Assembly (NCBI GenBank): GCA_031002005.1
Contig: JARYHS010008074.1
Coordinates: forward strand, 182,056,494 to 182,120,493
Length of the DNA stretch: 64,000 nucleotides
Direction of reading: 5' to 3'
From: Vandiemenella viatica
Taxonomy: Eukaryota; Arthropoda; Insecta; Orthoptera; Morabidae
Of this stretch, positions 33,901 through 46,268 are shown piece after piece. The notes under the pieces were generated by a model, which worked only from the letters and a program-made list of their open reading frames with translations, made no database searches and was not told where the DNA came from. How positions within the stretch are numbered: position 1 is the first letter of the stretch; every line of letters starts with the position of its first letter. A program made the translations under genes and the position numbers.

Positions 33901-35742
33901 CAGGAATGCAAAATTTTGTTCGCTGATTTTTGATGAAATCTCTCTCTCCGAGGGTTTTCAATACGATATATCAGCTGACAAAATTGTGGGGTATGAGGAC
34001 TTTGGCCACTTGGGCCGGACTAGTGAGCTTGCTAATCATGCCTTGGTGTTCATGGTCCGTGGCATCATACAAAAATGGAAGCAACCTGTTGCTTACTTCT
34101 TTTGTAGACACACAACCCCTGCAGTCAAGCTCAAGGTTTTAATAAAGATTGAGGTTGAAAAATTACAGTGTATTGGTTTGAAGGTTGTGGCAGTTGTGCA
34201 CGACATGTCTGCAACTAACGTAAGAGCTGTAAAAGACTTAGTTAAAGAAACACGGAGTGAGCGTCCTGGTGCAGTTTTTGAGGTGGGAGGTGAGCAGATT
34301 ATTGAATTCTGTGATCCACCCCATCTCCTGAAATGTACAAGGAACAATTTCCGGAAGTACAATGTTAACTTTGAGGGTGGAGTGTCAACGTGGTTTCATA
34401 TCAAAGAACTATTTCGAATAGATTCTGCGAGAAGCTTGCGTTTTGCCCCCAAAATCACAGAGAAACACGTCTATCCAGATGGTTTCCTGTGTATGAAGGT
34501 AAGTTTTGCAGCTCAGGTGTTGAGCCATACAGTTGCAGCTTCTCTTAATGGCTCTGCTGTTCAAGAGAGAGATGCATATGACAGACTTCTGGATGACCAG
34601 GGTCAGCATATGTATCTTCCTCTTGAGGCCAGGGAGATAGCTTATTTTGTTGGTCTTTGCGACAAGCTTTTTGACCGCTTCAATGGCAGTTTTTGTAAGC
34701 AAGGTGGCAAGCCTCTACAGCAAGCTTTGACTGCAAAGAGTGACCATTGGAAATTCTGGAAAGATGTGATAGGAAAATAGACAAGTGGGAATTTCGTGGC
34801 AGTAAAGGCTGAATTATTCGAAATAGCTTCCAGGACGGCTGGGTGAACAATATTCGGGCTGTACGGATGTTGTGGAAGAAATTGTCTGCTATGGGTGTGG
34901 AAAAACTGTGGTTGCGCAATTTGAACCAAGACCCTATTTAAAATGTATTTTGCGTCATCGGTCAACATGGTTATCACAAGGTAAATCCCACTTGTTATCA
35001 GTTCATATCATCTCTTAAAACCAGAATTGTCAATAACCTTGTCAACAGGAGCATTAGGGAAATGGGCAATTGTGAGGCTGATGATTCGATGCTTATATCG
35101 AACCTCACCAGTTTCATGCAGCCTACAGCAAAGGTTCAAACCACTCATAATATTGAGTTAGTAGAGTGTGAATGATTGGAGGATGATGTTGTTTCATCTC
35201 CTTCAAATGATTTACATTCTGGTGTGGCTGCAGCATATCTGCCACCACAATCGTACTGGGCTGTGCTGCAACGTCTCTTGAAAAAATCCTGTCATTATGT
35301 TACTGGATACATTGTCAGGAGCATCTTCCCCAAAGTGACCTGTCCTTCCTGCTAATCCACATTTCTTGCCACTTCCATTACTGAAGACCATTCCTTTATA
35401 TCGCAGAAAGAATATGATCCTGATGAGCCACAGCTTACTTACACAACAGTTCCTGTAACAAAAGTAATATGGAAAGTGTTGGAGGAAGTGTGGGTTCTGT
35501 TTAAAGGTTGCTCGCATCAGGAATTCCTTCTGAAACACTTGATGAGGCAAGTTTCTGAGAGGATTTCTTTGAGAGGTATTGGTTGTGAGGAACATTCCAA
35601 AACTTTGCATACAGACCTACTGAAGTTTCTCTGTAAATAGACCATCTTTAGGTTCTGCAAGCAAAGTCGTAAGAGAGGTTCCTCACAACCAATTACTCCC
35701 CAAGGTACTTCCAAAAAAATGCGGAAGGCTGTCTGTAGATGA

Positions 35743-36560
35743 GCATTCTACCTTCTTTTGACTGAAAACATTTTATTCATTTATTCCATACATCTGTGCC
35801 AGCTACTCAAATAGAAAAAAGGTTTTGATTTAATATAAGCTGGGAGGTATGTGTATTCAATGTTTAAAATGTAATGATCTTGGCACTTTAATAATAATCT
35901 TAATTGAGCACATGTGGGGGAGAGACTTCAAAATTACATACCTTCTAGAGAGGTTACAGAGGTGATGTATGAGAATTGTAATGGCGTTTCCACATGCAAG
36001 CTTCATCAGACAATTGTGTTAGACTCGTCTTGTAAGTACAAAATACAGAAGTTTGAAGGATTTCATGGGAGGGCTGCTAAATTTATGGATAGTACAAATT
36101 TTGTTTAAAATATAAATTTTGTGTGTTTGTCTGTAAATATCCTGCTTAGTTCCTGTGTATGTAACTATTTCGATAATCACAACTCTGTAGTATGAGATCT
36201 GTCACAGTAGTAGTAGTATATTGGACAGCGGTCCTCTTTTTATCTCCTATCTTAGAATGTGTTCCCCCTCCCCCCTTATCTCAGGGTTAATACATTGGTA
36301 GCTTTTTAGCCTCTATCACTGATACACCTAATTCTTGGAAGCATAGAGCACTTCCCTCCTTAATTCTGTTTCATTACCTTTGATGTATGTGCAGAGGTGA
36401 ACAGTAGTAAAAGGATGGCTACCTTGCTTGGAGAGGTAGGTTTGAGGGCCTCTTCGCTGATGAAAACATTTATTATTTTTTTAGCATTGCAGAAAGATGT
36501 ATATGTTCAATATATTATTTTATGTTATGTGCCTATGTTCAATATTGTTTAGTGTATATT
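35743..36560. other. Non-coding stretch 3' of the THAP pseudogene
   Basis: A C-rich run lies near 36260. No recognisable coding content; P-element terminal repeats were looked for and not found. Confidence 0.4.
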
Positions 36561-36565
36561 CTTAT

Positions 36566-36735
36566 CGACCCTGGTGGGTGAGTGGCCTCGCATTCGGGAG
36601 GACGCTGGTTCAAATCCCCCTCCGGGCATCCTGATTTCAGTTGTACATGGTTTTCCGAAATAACTACAGGCAAGTGCTAGGATGGTTCCTACATAAGGCC
36701 ATGGCCGAATTTTCTTACCTGTTCCTTGCCGCATG
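36566..36735 (+). repeat. tRNA-derived SINE, second copy
   Basis: Same family as 15502-15735. It shares 'GCCTCGCATTCGGGAGGACG', a B box GGTTCAAATCC that is better preserved here, 'CCGGGCATCC', and the 'AAGGCCATGGCCGAATT' block in the same order. The A-box region is shortened. Confidence 0.8.
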
Positions 36736-36869
36736 CCTTTCTTCTTAAATTGCCTTCTATTGGGCATTGGCGATCCACATATCTCTGAGCATGACATTGT
36801 AGCATGCAAAGCCTCTTCTGAGAAGAGGCTGAGACCCAAGATAGTTTAATTACCTGTTTTTTAGTTAAA

Positions 36870-37300
36870 ATCACCCATGACCAGTGTAATATCTCCTTTT
36901 ATTTTTCTAAGTTTCATTATTTTTTCCAAGGTGTTGTAGAAGGATTCTATTTGTTCATCATCTTTGTCTGCTGTTGGTACATGAATTTGAATAATGTTAC
37001 TAGCTAGATGTGATGTTTGCAACGTTTAAAACATTACACGATCATCAAGTGGAATGAAATCAAGAACTGACACAATCACGACAACCCCACATGTACTGTA
37101 TGGTTGGTATCAGTTCCTGCTGTGAAGTACAGGGATCATTCCTTCATAGTGTGAATCCCAGACCCAGGCCATCTTACTTCACTTAATCCAAGGATGTCAA
37201 TTTTCAACCAGCATCTCTCTGCCTCCACATTTGCAAGCTGCCCACTCATATATAAACTGCGCACATTCTATGTGGCAATTCTAATTTTGCCTTTTCCACC
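36870..37300 (-). pseudogene. RTE-like LINE endonuclease fragment
   Basis: On the minus strand, 'CWLKIDILGLSEVRWPGSG' matches the N-terminal apurinic endonuclease block of RTE-type ORF2 (L.I.G.SE..W.G.G). After stops, 'HLVTLFKFMYQQQTKMMNK' and an 'ESFYNTL'-like block follow in shifted frames, ending in 'ITLVMGDFN'-like text at about 36875. Two or more stops and frameshifts are present. It could belong to the same family as the RTE-like copy at 23762-25571, which lacks this part. Confidence 0.7.
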
Positions 37301-37369
37301 ATTAAAAACAAGAGTATATATTCTGGTAAAATATAATAAATATATTTTTGTATTTTTATCTCTCCATGG

Positions 37370-37560
37370 ATGTTGTAAATCATATTAAAAATGTAATGTA
37401 TATATATATATATATATCATCCCTAAATACCCTGTACAATTCTTCATAAATGTTGTAAATCATATCTAATATGTAATGAGTATATGTATATAATGTATCA
37501 TATCTAAATATGCTGTATAATTATGCATATTTATATAATGTATAGACTAAATATACTGTA
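37370..37560. repeat. TA-rich microsatellite and short direct repeat
   Basis: (TA)n at about 37398-37417. The phrase 'TGTTGTAAATCATAT' occurs twice, about 76 bases apart, each time followed by 'AATGTAATG' or 'TATGTAATG'. Confidence 0.6.
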
Positions 37561-37694
37561 TAGTTTCTGAAGTAATAACTTTGGACATATGATACTCATG
37601 AAACACGCGTATACTAAAATAATAACTGTTATTCTTGTATATCGAGCTGTAACGCGAGATAAAGTTAATAATTTTGGTACAGGTATCTTAGATC

Positions 37695-38062
37695 CAGACC
37701 CGCCGCTAGTTTTTTGAGCGCCCGCGTGCCATACCGATTATGCCACCCCATGTCTAACTACAGCTAGTGGTGGATCTAGGAATTTTCCGAACTGGGTCAA
37801 AACACTGTGAGATTGCCGCCCCTTCGAACATTATTTGCGGGACTCCATTGTTGCCACCCCGAGTGTCGCCGGCCGCCCACAGCAACAGTTGAGCTAAAAA
37901 AAAAAGGTCGCCCTCTACATAAGACGCTACGAATATCGTCGCGGCGAGTATGGAATGGCAACCATCGCGGGGCGGCGACTGTTGATCACTCGATTTGCCA
38001 CCCCCCTCGACGTGCCGCCCGCGTGCGGTGCACGCCTTGGACGCCCGCTTACGGCGGCCCTG
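37695..38062. mobile_element. Short hAT-type element (368 bp) with perfect 8-bp target duplication
   Basis: The flanks are CTTAGATC on both sides (37687-37694 and 38063-38070). The ends are CAGACCCGCCGCTAG and, inverted, CAGGGCCGCCGTAAG. CAG-type ends plus an 8-bp duplication indicate the hAT superfamily. The body is much more GC-rich than its surroundings and has no transposase. An inner block ('GATCTAGGAATTTTCCGAAC' to 'CGCCCCTTCGAACAT') has a diverged relative at 59379-59440. The identical duplication suggests recent insertion. Confidence 0.85.
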
Positions 38063-38621
38063 CTTAGATCTTAATACATGAGCAGAATACAATCAGGCGC
38101 AAGAATGATTCAAACCAGGAATATGTCACCCTTGAAAGAAACAAAAAATAAAAGAAAATGCTAATATATCCACATGCTGTACCCAGAAACACAGTTTACA
38201 ATCCAGACTAGTGTGAATTACGATCTAATCATAACCTGCGCTAATATGGCGGCTATCGATCAAAATATTAATGCTATGTTGACATTCACCGTGCTCAATA
38301 TGGAAGGAACCTGTACTATACAGGTGATCAGTTTAATACGCTATTTAAATTCAATTTCTCACTCTTTCTCAAATGTCTTACAGAAATCGGGTCCAAATTG
38401 TTGCAGATGACAGCGTTTTAAAATCCAAATCTAGCTGATGTGCTATTTCTTCATTACTGCTAAATAAAAGACAAAAGCTACATCTTTAAAATTATAAATG
38501 ATAAAAAAAATGCAATACACTCACCATGATAATTGAATTCAGAACTCAAAGCATAAAATTACAATTAAAGTTAGGTAACCACACAAGTTTTTATGAATAT
38601 ATTACCCCAACAAGTTTAAAC

Positions 38622-39085
38622 TAGGGTTACCAGAATTTTTCCCCCAAATCCGGGATACTTAACAACTTTTTCACAAAAATCCGGGGACGCTTTCGGCATT
38701 TGTCCTAGTTACGCATTGTACTTTTATGTTATATAATTAAAGATTGGGTTAACTTAAAAGCCACATATTGCTTATATTTTGTATTTTAAATGAGGATCAC
38801 AGACAGCCATGTTGCACACAGCACAAAGCTGTTGTGTCCAAGACGCAGTATCCTTGTAACTTTCTTTTAATCCTAGGCACGGACAAGGAACGAAGTGCGC
38901 TTCATATCTCTTGCTTTAAACGAATGCTTTAGCAAATCAGGGCTATTAAAGATCTCTCACGTGATTAAAAAAAATTCTGAGGACAACAGTAAACATCCGG
39001 GGACATTAGGCGACGAAATCTGTCCGGGGACAGAGAGCTAAATACGGGTACTGTCCCCGGCAAACGGGGACGTCTGGTATCCCTG
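38622..39085. mobile_element. Short hAT-type element (464 bp)
   Basis: The ends are TAGGGTTACCAGA and, inverted, CAGGGATACCAGA. The 8-bp flanks GTTTAAAC and GTTTAAAG differ at one base. Both termini carry 'CCGGGGAC' subterminal repeats. No coding capacity for a transposase is present. Confidence 0.85.
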
Positions 39086-39199
39086 GTTTAAAGTCATCTG
39101 CACCAAAGATTTTTTCAACAAACTGTAGCATATTTCAAAGTTGTAACAAGAAAGATTCTTTGCTATAGAAGAAATTTAGTATCTAATTTAATTCCCGTT

Positions 39200-41670
39200 G
39201 ATTGCATGCTCCGTTGGAAATTGCCATACATATTTTTCACTTTCTTCACCTTCTTATTATATTATTAACGTAAATTCTATAAATCTGGTTCCCCAACCAT
39301 CTATTTTTGTACTTGAAAGTTTATTAATTTTAAATTCATTCAGTTTTTTTGGTAAGCTATTCAGAACTTCCCTCGATAATTTATTCAAATTATTAACTCC
39401 CTTAAGTTCCATCACCATTACAATTAATAATAAGAAACATAAAAAGAAAATATTCCCATGTACCTATGCTTGAAATCGAGTGGTCATTCCTTCATTACAC
39501 ATATTACTCCTAATTCTATTACCAATATCCTCCCAGGCCTCATAACTATCATACGCCCTGTACACTCCCAACACTCTCTTCACCCTCCTCCTGTCTTAAA
39601 GTTGATTCCAGTACAGCTCCTTTATCATCTAAGTTACTGATTGTATTCTTCGGTAATTTTCGCAGACATATCTAGATTTCCTTAATTGCACCCTCTCAGA
39701 TTCCGCCAAACGTGGCTCCCCTACTACACTACCCCTAACACAAAACTCAAACACTAGAATGACGAAAGTTTATTAGCCCAATTCCTCCACTAATCTGGTG
39801 CATTCCCTCATTACTCTCTCCAATAAATGAACGATTTTAAAAACCACCTGCGAAATGTGAACAGCCTAGATCGATTTATTAAGATATTTATTGATTTATA
39901 CTATTGTATTATATACTTCAGTTCTTAAATAAGAAATCCTCTCTGCACCCTACAATCATAAATAACATTTGGTATTTTTACCTTTGTTCGTAACAAGTTG
40001 AGACTGCTTGACTTTTATCTCTATTCCACGTTTAAAAATCAAGCTATATCCCATCGATGCAAGCTTGCAAATGTTCACTGTCTTCTCCAGTTTTGACCTA
40101 TTATGCACCGTTATATGATTTGCAAACAGAGGTTTTAAACCACTATCACAATTACTCGTCAAAATAATTAGTAGCAATCGTGAGAATTCAATACTTTTAC
40201 ATGTTATGATACTCCATTTTTCTTCTTTAATGATTTTCATTCTACCTTTTAAGAATTCCTCCAGCAAGCAAGTAAATATTTAATATACCCCTGTGGGTTG
40301 TATCTTGTTTGAGACTGTCTTAAGTGTCATTGTGTCAAATGCCTTGGAAATATGTAGTGCTCTGCTAGAAACCTGGCATCCCTTGTCCATTTCATCCAAA
40401 GTGTCTAGCATCTAGTGTACAAGCTGAGATTCCCATGAAATTCCTTGCTTTGAGCCAAGTTGCTGATTTGCAAATCAGTTTATTTACAGATATTTTTCAC
40501 GTGATTCCATATCAACCTGCTATTAATAAATCTACCACTTATGTCAAACTATTTTGCCACTAATGCTTAACCCTATTTGTCGCCATTGCTTGACGGACCA
40601 ATACTACTATCGCATTTTTTATGTTCTCTAGTAAGCGACAAGTCTCCAGACGCAATCTAATCTACATTTCAAGTAAACTACACTGTCATAACCAATATTT
40701 TTTAATATTTCGGCAGTAATTTTGTCCACATCGGTAGCTCTGCGCTTTTTTTATATTTCTTAGTTCTATCTGATGCTTCATTACCATTGTGATTGAATTA
40801 AATTAGGTTAAATATTCCTGAGTTATTTGGTATGATCATTTCTAGGAATGCGGAGAAGCTCCCTTTTTGGTTTACTCTCACCATTTCCTGAATATTGGTC
40901 CATAATGGTCTCTGTCTTGTTCAGATCATCGGTAACATCCTCTCCATACTTTCTTATCTTCCTAGTTCTATCCTTAGTTTCTACTTCATTTTTTTTTCGC
41001 CCACTCATTACTCCTTACATATAGACGCTCCTCCCCTTATTTATCGTTTCCCGTCCACGCACTATAGTCTGTAATGGCCTCATTAAGCCAGTTACTTAAT
41101 AATCTCAGTAGCTCCCACCTTATGACAATCCACAATTTCTTGAATACACCCTCATTCCCTCAGTCTCTAATCATAGCCATCGGATCTTCTAGATTCATTA
41201 TTCAGATTCCTTCTACACCAATAATTTCATACACTCATCTTTAGCTTCTCTCATAGCTACTATTGTTTCATTTTTGTTTCAAATGTCCACTACTGCGTTT
41301 CTGTCACCTACATCTGCTGTTTTCTCATATCACAAACCGTTCTAGCCTCCTCAACTCCCTACATTTGTATATAGTATCATTACTTCTCTTCAGTTTTTCT
41401 GTTTTAGTATAAATATTTCATTCCCTACTTCAAATCTTTCCACTTCTTGCGCTTTCGTGCTTTACGCTGGAGCATACCTTTAGGGATCTTTTTGGTTTTG
41501 TAATTTGTGTCTCTTTATATTTGTACATATTACTACCGTCAGTTTTAGCCATTTCTTTACTGACTTCTCCAATTCCTATAAGAAGTAATTCGTGATCACT
41601 TATTCCTTCAGTCGCTTGAAGCCCTACAAGGTTAACATCGGGATTTATTGGGAAGACATCATACATGTCT
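39200..41670 (-). pseudogene. CR1/Jockey-like LINE, heavily decayed
   Basis: On the minus strand pieces appear in LINE order. Endonuclease end 'MYDVFPINPDVNLVGLQATE' then 'GISDHELLLIGI' (41666-41430) comes first. A linker follows (41008-40823, 'EDVTDDLNKTETIMDQYSGN'). Next is RT palm text 'CQVSSRALHISKAFDTMTLK' (about 40385-40310). The ORF2 tail '(N)LNKLSREVLNSLPKKLNEF' ends near 39310. Many stops and deletions remove the rest, including the YADD block. The tail matches the fragments at 46269 and 61555, so several copies of one family are present. Confidence 0.65.
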
Positions 41671-41689
41671 GATTCCCTTGTTCTCTGCT

Positions 41690-43381
41690 CTTCTTATTCA
41701 GGACCCAAAAAAGATTGCAGATATTTTCAGTAAATACTACACAAACATAGCAAAAAATTTCACCAGCGAGATGTGCAGTAGAAATGGTAATATAAATGCC
41801 CCCATAAATAAAAAAACTATGTTTCTATATCCAATTACTATAACAGAAGTAGGAAACGCTATTTCTAAATTAAAAAATAAAATGTGCTGCAGTGTTGATG
41901 GGATCCCAGACAAAATCATTAAACACAGTTCAGGATACATTGTTCCCCACCTTACAGATATTATTAATGATTCCTTTAGTGCAGGAAAATTCCCAACAGA
42001 ACTAAAGTATTCAACAGTAACACCACTTTAAAAAAGGATGACAAATATAACATAAAGAACTACAGACCTGTGTCTCTACTACCTGGCTTTACAAAAATAA
42101 TTGAAAGAGTAATGTATGAAAGGCTCACTGATTTTCGCTCTAGAAACAAAATACTAAGCAATTCACAACATGGGTTTAGGAGAAATAGGTCCACAGAAAC
42201 TTCCATTTACAATTTTCTGAACACTGTTCTCAATGCAGTGGATAAGGGTGAAATAAACAGTGGGTTATTCTTAGACCTGCCCAAGGCATTTGATTTTATT
42301 ATACATGACATTTTACTAATAAAATTGTACAGATATGGTATTCGTGGTGAAGCATATGACTGGTTTAAATCATATCTCTGCAGCAGGTACCAGAGAGTAA
42401 AAGTATGTCATGATCGTAAAGAATATTTTTCAGAAATGAGAAAGTTGACCACGGAGTACTACAAGGCTCAGTCTTAGGACCCTTACTATTTCTTATATAC
42501 ATAAATGATTTACCAAATCATTTATTAACAGACGATGAGGTATTGCTTGCAGACGATACTAATATTTTTATAAAAGGGCAGGATGAAGTTGACCAACAAC
42601 AGAAAATTACTGCAACAACAAAAGAAGTTGAAAAGTGGTTCCAAGATAATTGCTTGATTATAAATCATGAAAAGACAGTATGGATTAGTTTCACTCATAT
42701 AATGAACAAAAATAACAGTAATAATTTGGTGAAGATAGGAGATGCCTGCATAAAACAAATACATGACACAAAATGTTTAGGAATATGGTTGAATGAACAT
42801 TTAAAGTGGGATAAACATGATGAATTACTGAATAAGAAGTTAAGCAAATGTTGTTATATTTTTAGAATGCTTAAAGAATGCTGCTCTTTGAAAACAATGT
42901 TGTATGCCTACTATTCATATATGCAAAGCTTATTAAGATATGGTATAATTTTTTTTGGGAAATTCAACACATGCAAAACAGGCATTCATATTTCAAAAGA
43001 GAGCTATAAGAATCATGAAAGGTATGAAATGTAGAGAATCCTGCAGGGATATTTTTAAAGAACTAAAAATATTGACTCTACCATGTATATACTTATTTGA
43101 GTGTATCTGCTTCCTGAAATCACATCAGGAATATGCAGCGCCAAATAACGAAATACATAAACACGAAACAAGGAATAGGAACAATTTCCATATCGAGTGG
43201 CACAAGAAAGCTCTATACCAAAATAGTGTACTCTACCAGCCTAAAATTCTGTACAACTCTCTTCCTGAAAATATAAAACAAATATCAAATTTACGGAATT
43301 TTAAATATAAGCTTAATTTTTTTTTTATTAGTCAATAGCTTCTATAGTGTCAATGAATATATGAACCATCTAGAAACGGAC
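41690..43381 (+). pseudogene. LINE ORF2 reverse transcriptase, nearly full RT, three frameshifts
   Basis: A better preserved non-LTR RT. 41700-42031 holds the pre-RT region ('ADIFSKYYTNIAKNF', 'KMCCSVDGIPDKIIKHSSGY'). After a frameshift at about 42031, 42055-42440 has 'IKNYRPVSLLPGFTKIIERV', 'SQHGFRRNRSTETSIYNFL' and palm 'LFLDLPKAFDFI'. After another near 42440, 'DHGVLQGSVLGPLLFLIYIN' continues to the catalytic 'LLADDTNIF', where the usual Y/F before ADD is L. The thumb runs to about 42970, and a third shift leads to the C-terminus 'LKILTLPCIYLFECICFL' and 'YNSLPENIK' ending at 43338. The style fits the CR1/Jockey supergroup. The 3' end reaches the assembly gap. Confidence 0.88.
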
Positions 43382-44381
43382 NNNNNNNNNNNNNNNNNNN
43401 NNNNNNNNNNNNNNNNNNNNNNNNNNNNNNNNNNNNNNNNNNNNNNNNNNNNNNNNNNNNNNNNNNNNNNNNNNNNNNNNNNNNNNNNNNNNNNNNNNNN
43501 NNNNNNNNNNNNNNNNNNNNNNNNNNNNNNNNNNNNNNNNNNNNNNNNNNNNNNNNNNNNNNNNNNNNNNNNNNNNNNNNNNNNNNNNNNNNNNNNNNNN
43601 NNNNNNNNNNNNNNNNNNNNNNNNNNNNNNNNNNNNNNNNNNNNNNNNNNNNNNNNNNNNNNNNNNNNNNNNNNNNNNNNNNNNNNNNNNNNNNNNNNNN
43701 NNNNNNNNNNNNNNNNNNNNNNNNNNNNNNNNNNNNNNNNNNNNNNNNNNNNNNNNNNNNNNNNNNNNNNNNNNNNNNNNNNNNNNNNNNNNNNNNNNNN
43801 NNNNNNNNNNNNNNNNNNNNNNNNNNNNNNNNNNNNNNNNNNNNNNNNNNNNNNNNNNNNNNNNNNNNNNNNNNNNNNNNNNNNNNNNNNNNNNNNNNNN
43901 NNNNNNNNNNNNNNNNNNNNNNNNNNNNNNNNNNNNNNNNNNNNNNNNNNNNNNNNNNNNNNNNNNNNNNNNNNNNNNNNNNNNNNNNNNNNNNNNNNNN
44001 NNNNNNNNNNNNNNNNNNNNNNNNNNNNNNNNNNNNNNNNNNNNNNNNNNNNNNNNNNNNNNNNNNNNNNNNNNNNNNNNNNNNNNNNNNNNNNNNNNNN
44101 NNNNNNNNNNNNNNNNNNNNNNNNNNNNNNNNNNNNNNNNNNNNNNNNNNNNNNNNNNNNNNNNNNNNNNNNNNNNNNNNNNNNNNNNNNNNNNNNNNNN
44201 NNNNNNNNNNNNNNNNNNNNNNNNNNNNNNNNNNNNNNNNNNNNNNNNNNNNNNNNNNNNNNNNNNNNNNNNNNNNNNNNNNNNNNNNNNNNNNNNNNNN
44301 NNNNNNNNNNNNNNNNNNNNNNNNNNNNNNNNNNNNNNNNNNNNNNNNNNNNNNNNNNNNNNNNNNNNNNNNNNNNNNNNN
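43382..44381. other. Assembly gap, 1000 N
   Basis: Exactly 1000 N, immediately after the 3' end of a LINE copy and before a dispersed repeat. Confidence 1.
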
Positions 44382-45170
44382 TCCGCCAGTGGAGTGTTCG
44401 ACAGAATGAAAGAGAGTCGGACTAGGTTGGCATGGCCAAATGTAGGGGTTGGAGAAAAGGTAAGGCCTTTAGAGAGTACGGAGAGTTGGGGTTCAGATAG
44501 TGATGAAGAGGACAGGTTCACGACTGACAGTTTAGGTTTGGAAGCAGGGCTGGAGAGCAGAGAGCGAGGTGTGGGTTTCAAAAGAGGAGGTATGTTGAGC
44601 AGTTGGGCAATGGAAAGTTTTGAGGATATCAGGGGAGGCTGTAGTTTTGACTGATGGATGATGGCTGTCAGCCACTTCAGTAATGTGAACAATTTGTGCA
44701 GATGGTTCTGGACATGCCTACTACTGGAATTCACTGACTGCTGTAGAATCTGATTTATAAGTGGGATTACTTGCGGGAATGAGAGCAGGAGTATTTTGTG
44801 AAGGGATATTAGGTTTCTGGAGTGTTGGTTAGCAAGATTGGTGTACTGTTGCAGGACAAGGTGGGTGAGGGCCAAAGACTGTTTCTAGCGGAAAGCATGT
44901 AGGCCTGGGTGAATTTGCGGGGGACACCCAAATACTGGCAATTTGATGGTGATACCATTTGGAGGAATGTTGAAGAAGACATTATTTTAAGAAAAGGATA
45001 TGAGACTGTGGTTTAGCTAATTCGAAGGCATGGTATCTGCAGGAGGACAAGTATATATCAACAGGCGCTCTATAAGGGAATGTTGGTGGAATCATTTTGA
45101 AAGGGGAAAAAGGGAGGGAGGAGTTGAAAAGTGTTAAGATCGACTCGTGTCACTGACAATAGGTTAGAAA
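44382..45170 (-). repeat. Dispersed repeat, copy 2 (first copy at 8626-9302)
   Basis: A long minus-strand frame ending at the gap, 'MALTHLVLQQYTNLANQHSR' and 'SLHKILLLSFPQVIPLINQI', is rich in S, L, P and T. Upstream (45170-44880) related text includes an 'IPPNG'-like block and 'TQAYMLSARNSL'. Block order parallels 8626-9302. Function unknown. Confidence 0.5.
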
Positions 45171-46265
45171 ATCATGCCTATGAAGTAAAGCTGTCATTGG
45201 ATGGAATGATAATTATCAATAAAAAATGTTTAGATGATTGCAAATAGGGTGCTTGGCCGATAGTGCGATATAAAATGTGCACCAACGGAGGTGAGAGCGG
45301 TAAACGGATGGGGCGGTGAGGAATAGGTGTTAAAAAAAGTTATTAGCCCCCAAGTATAGGACGGTAAAAATTTTAATTTACTTATAGGAAAATATCATAA
45401 ACGCTAGTAGTTGTGTGTGAAAAACAAGTGAAACAGGTGCATAGAAATATGGATTAAAATGAACTAGTAGCGTTCAGGTCGTGGGAAACAAGTCACTGAA
45501 ATGGGAAGCATGAGCCACTAAAATGAAATGGGGGATAGATAGGATGCTAAAAAAAGAATTTGGATATGGGAATAGATTATAAACAACAGTAGTTATGTGT
45601 TAAAACATGGGAGACAAGTCGAGAAGGTAGGTTTCAGAGTGATAGGACCACACATTCCTAATGTGAATGACGACGATGGGTAATCAAACTGATGTTTATC
45701 TGCGTAGATTTTTTTTTTTCATTTTTATTATTTTTTTCGATTTTATTCTGTTTACTTTTACTTTCTCAAATTTATGTTTTGAACATTTTAATGTACTATT
45801 CTGCACTTTTTGCAATATTTTGCATTGCTCATGTATTAAATCCAATTCACTGTCCCCCTCTCCCTGTTCTCTGTTTGAATTTACCCCCACCATGTTCCTG
45901 ACTAGTGGTCATTCTGTGAGACCGTCTCCCACACCACCTTCCCTCCAGTGTTCTCCTGTTGACAAAGGTCCTGGTCCCGAAATAATGCATTGTTTTTGCT
46001 GTTCTTGTCATTTTTTGTGTGTTCACCCCACGAAACCATCATCTAAGGTCAGTGGTGGTTCATTTCATATATTTATTTAGGGAAGGCTAGCGAAAATAAA
46101 TTAGCCACTACAAAGGATTGTCACTATAAACACACGAACACCTTTTTGGTTAATATGCATGACATTTCCAGAGATTTCATTTTCCTGCAATTATCTATTT
46201 TTTCCCTCCCCTATCATTTCCTACCCCTTCCACTGCCCCTTGCTCATTTCTGGCTTCAGTTGTTT
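45171..46265. other. Non-coding stretch
   Basis: T-rich low-complexity sequence at about 45708-45790. The first POLA1 exon may lie in this area but was not recognised. Confidence 0.4.
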
Positions 46266-46268
46266 AAT

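Larger units (their letters stand above)
29500..35742 (+). pseudogene. THAP / P-element transposase, multi-exon, inactivated
   Basis: The DNA-binding THAP zinc finger and a P-element-type transposase core are preserved in order across several exons. The THAP exon (29500-31074, split by an insertion) has 'CCQACG', 'GISFHRFPV', 'EMWKNL' and, after the insertion, 'KKFLCSLHFERTCYM' with the C-x2-H pair and 'YAVPS'. Small exons follow at 31979-32053 and 32562-32642, all phase-compatible with clean splice sites. The large exon from 33247 frameshifts near 33435. It then runs open at 33440-34780 through 'CSLIFDEISLSEG' and 'VVAVVHDMSATN' (two catalytic aspartates of the RNase H-like fold) and 'VGGEQIIEFCDPPHLLKCTR'. 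A frameshift at about 34776 and stops near 34808, 34939, 35173, 35356 and 35638 break the C-terminus. The stop at 34939 replaces the E expected in the 'LNQDPxE' motif. C-terminal text ends near 35740. Introns are kept, so it is not a processed copy. Confidence 0.9.

Noticed and set aside
43361..44875. Very long open frames on both strands across 43.4-44.9 kb
   Set aside because: They are created by the 1000 N gap being read as open; only the short flanks are real sequence.
45667..46080. 137-codon plus-strand frame as a gene
   Set aside because: T-rich low-complexity start, no recognisable domain and no splice or start context.
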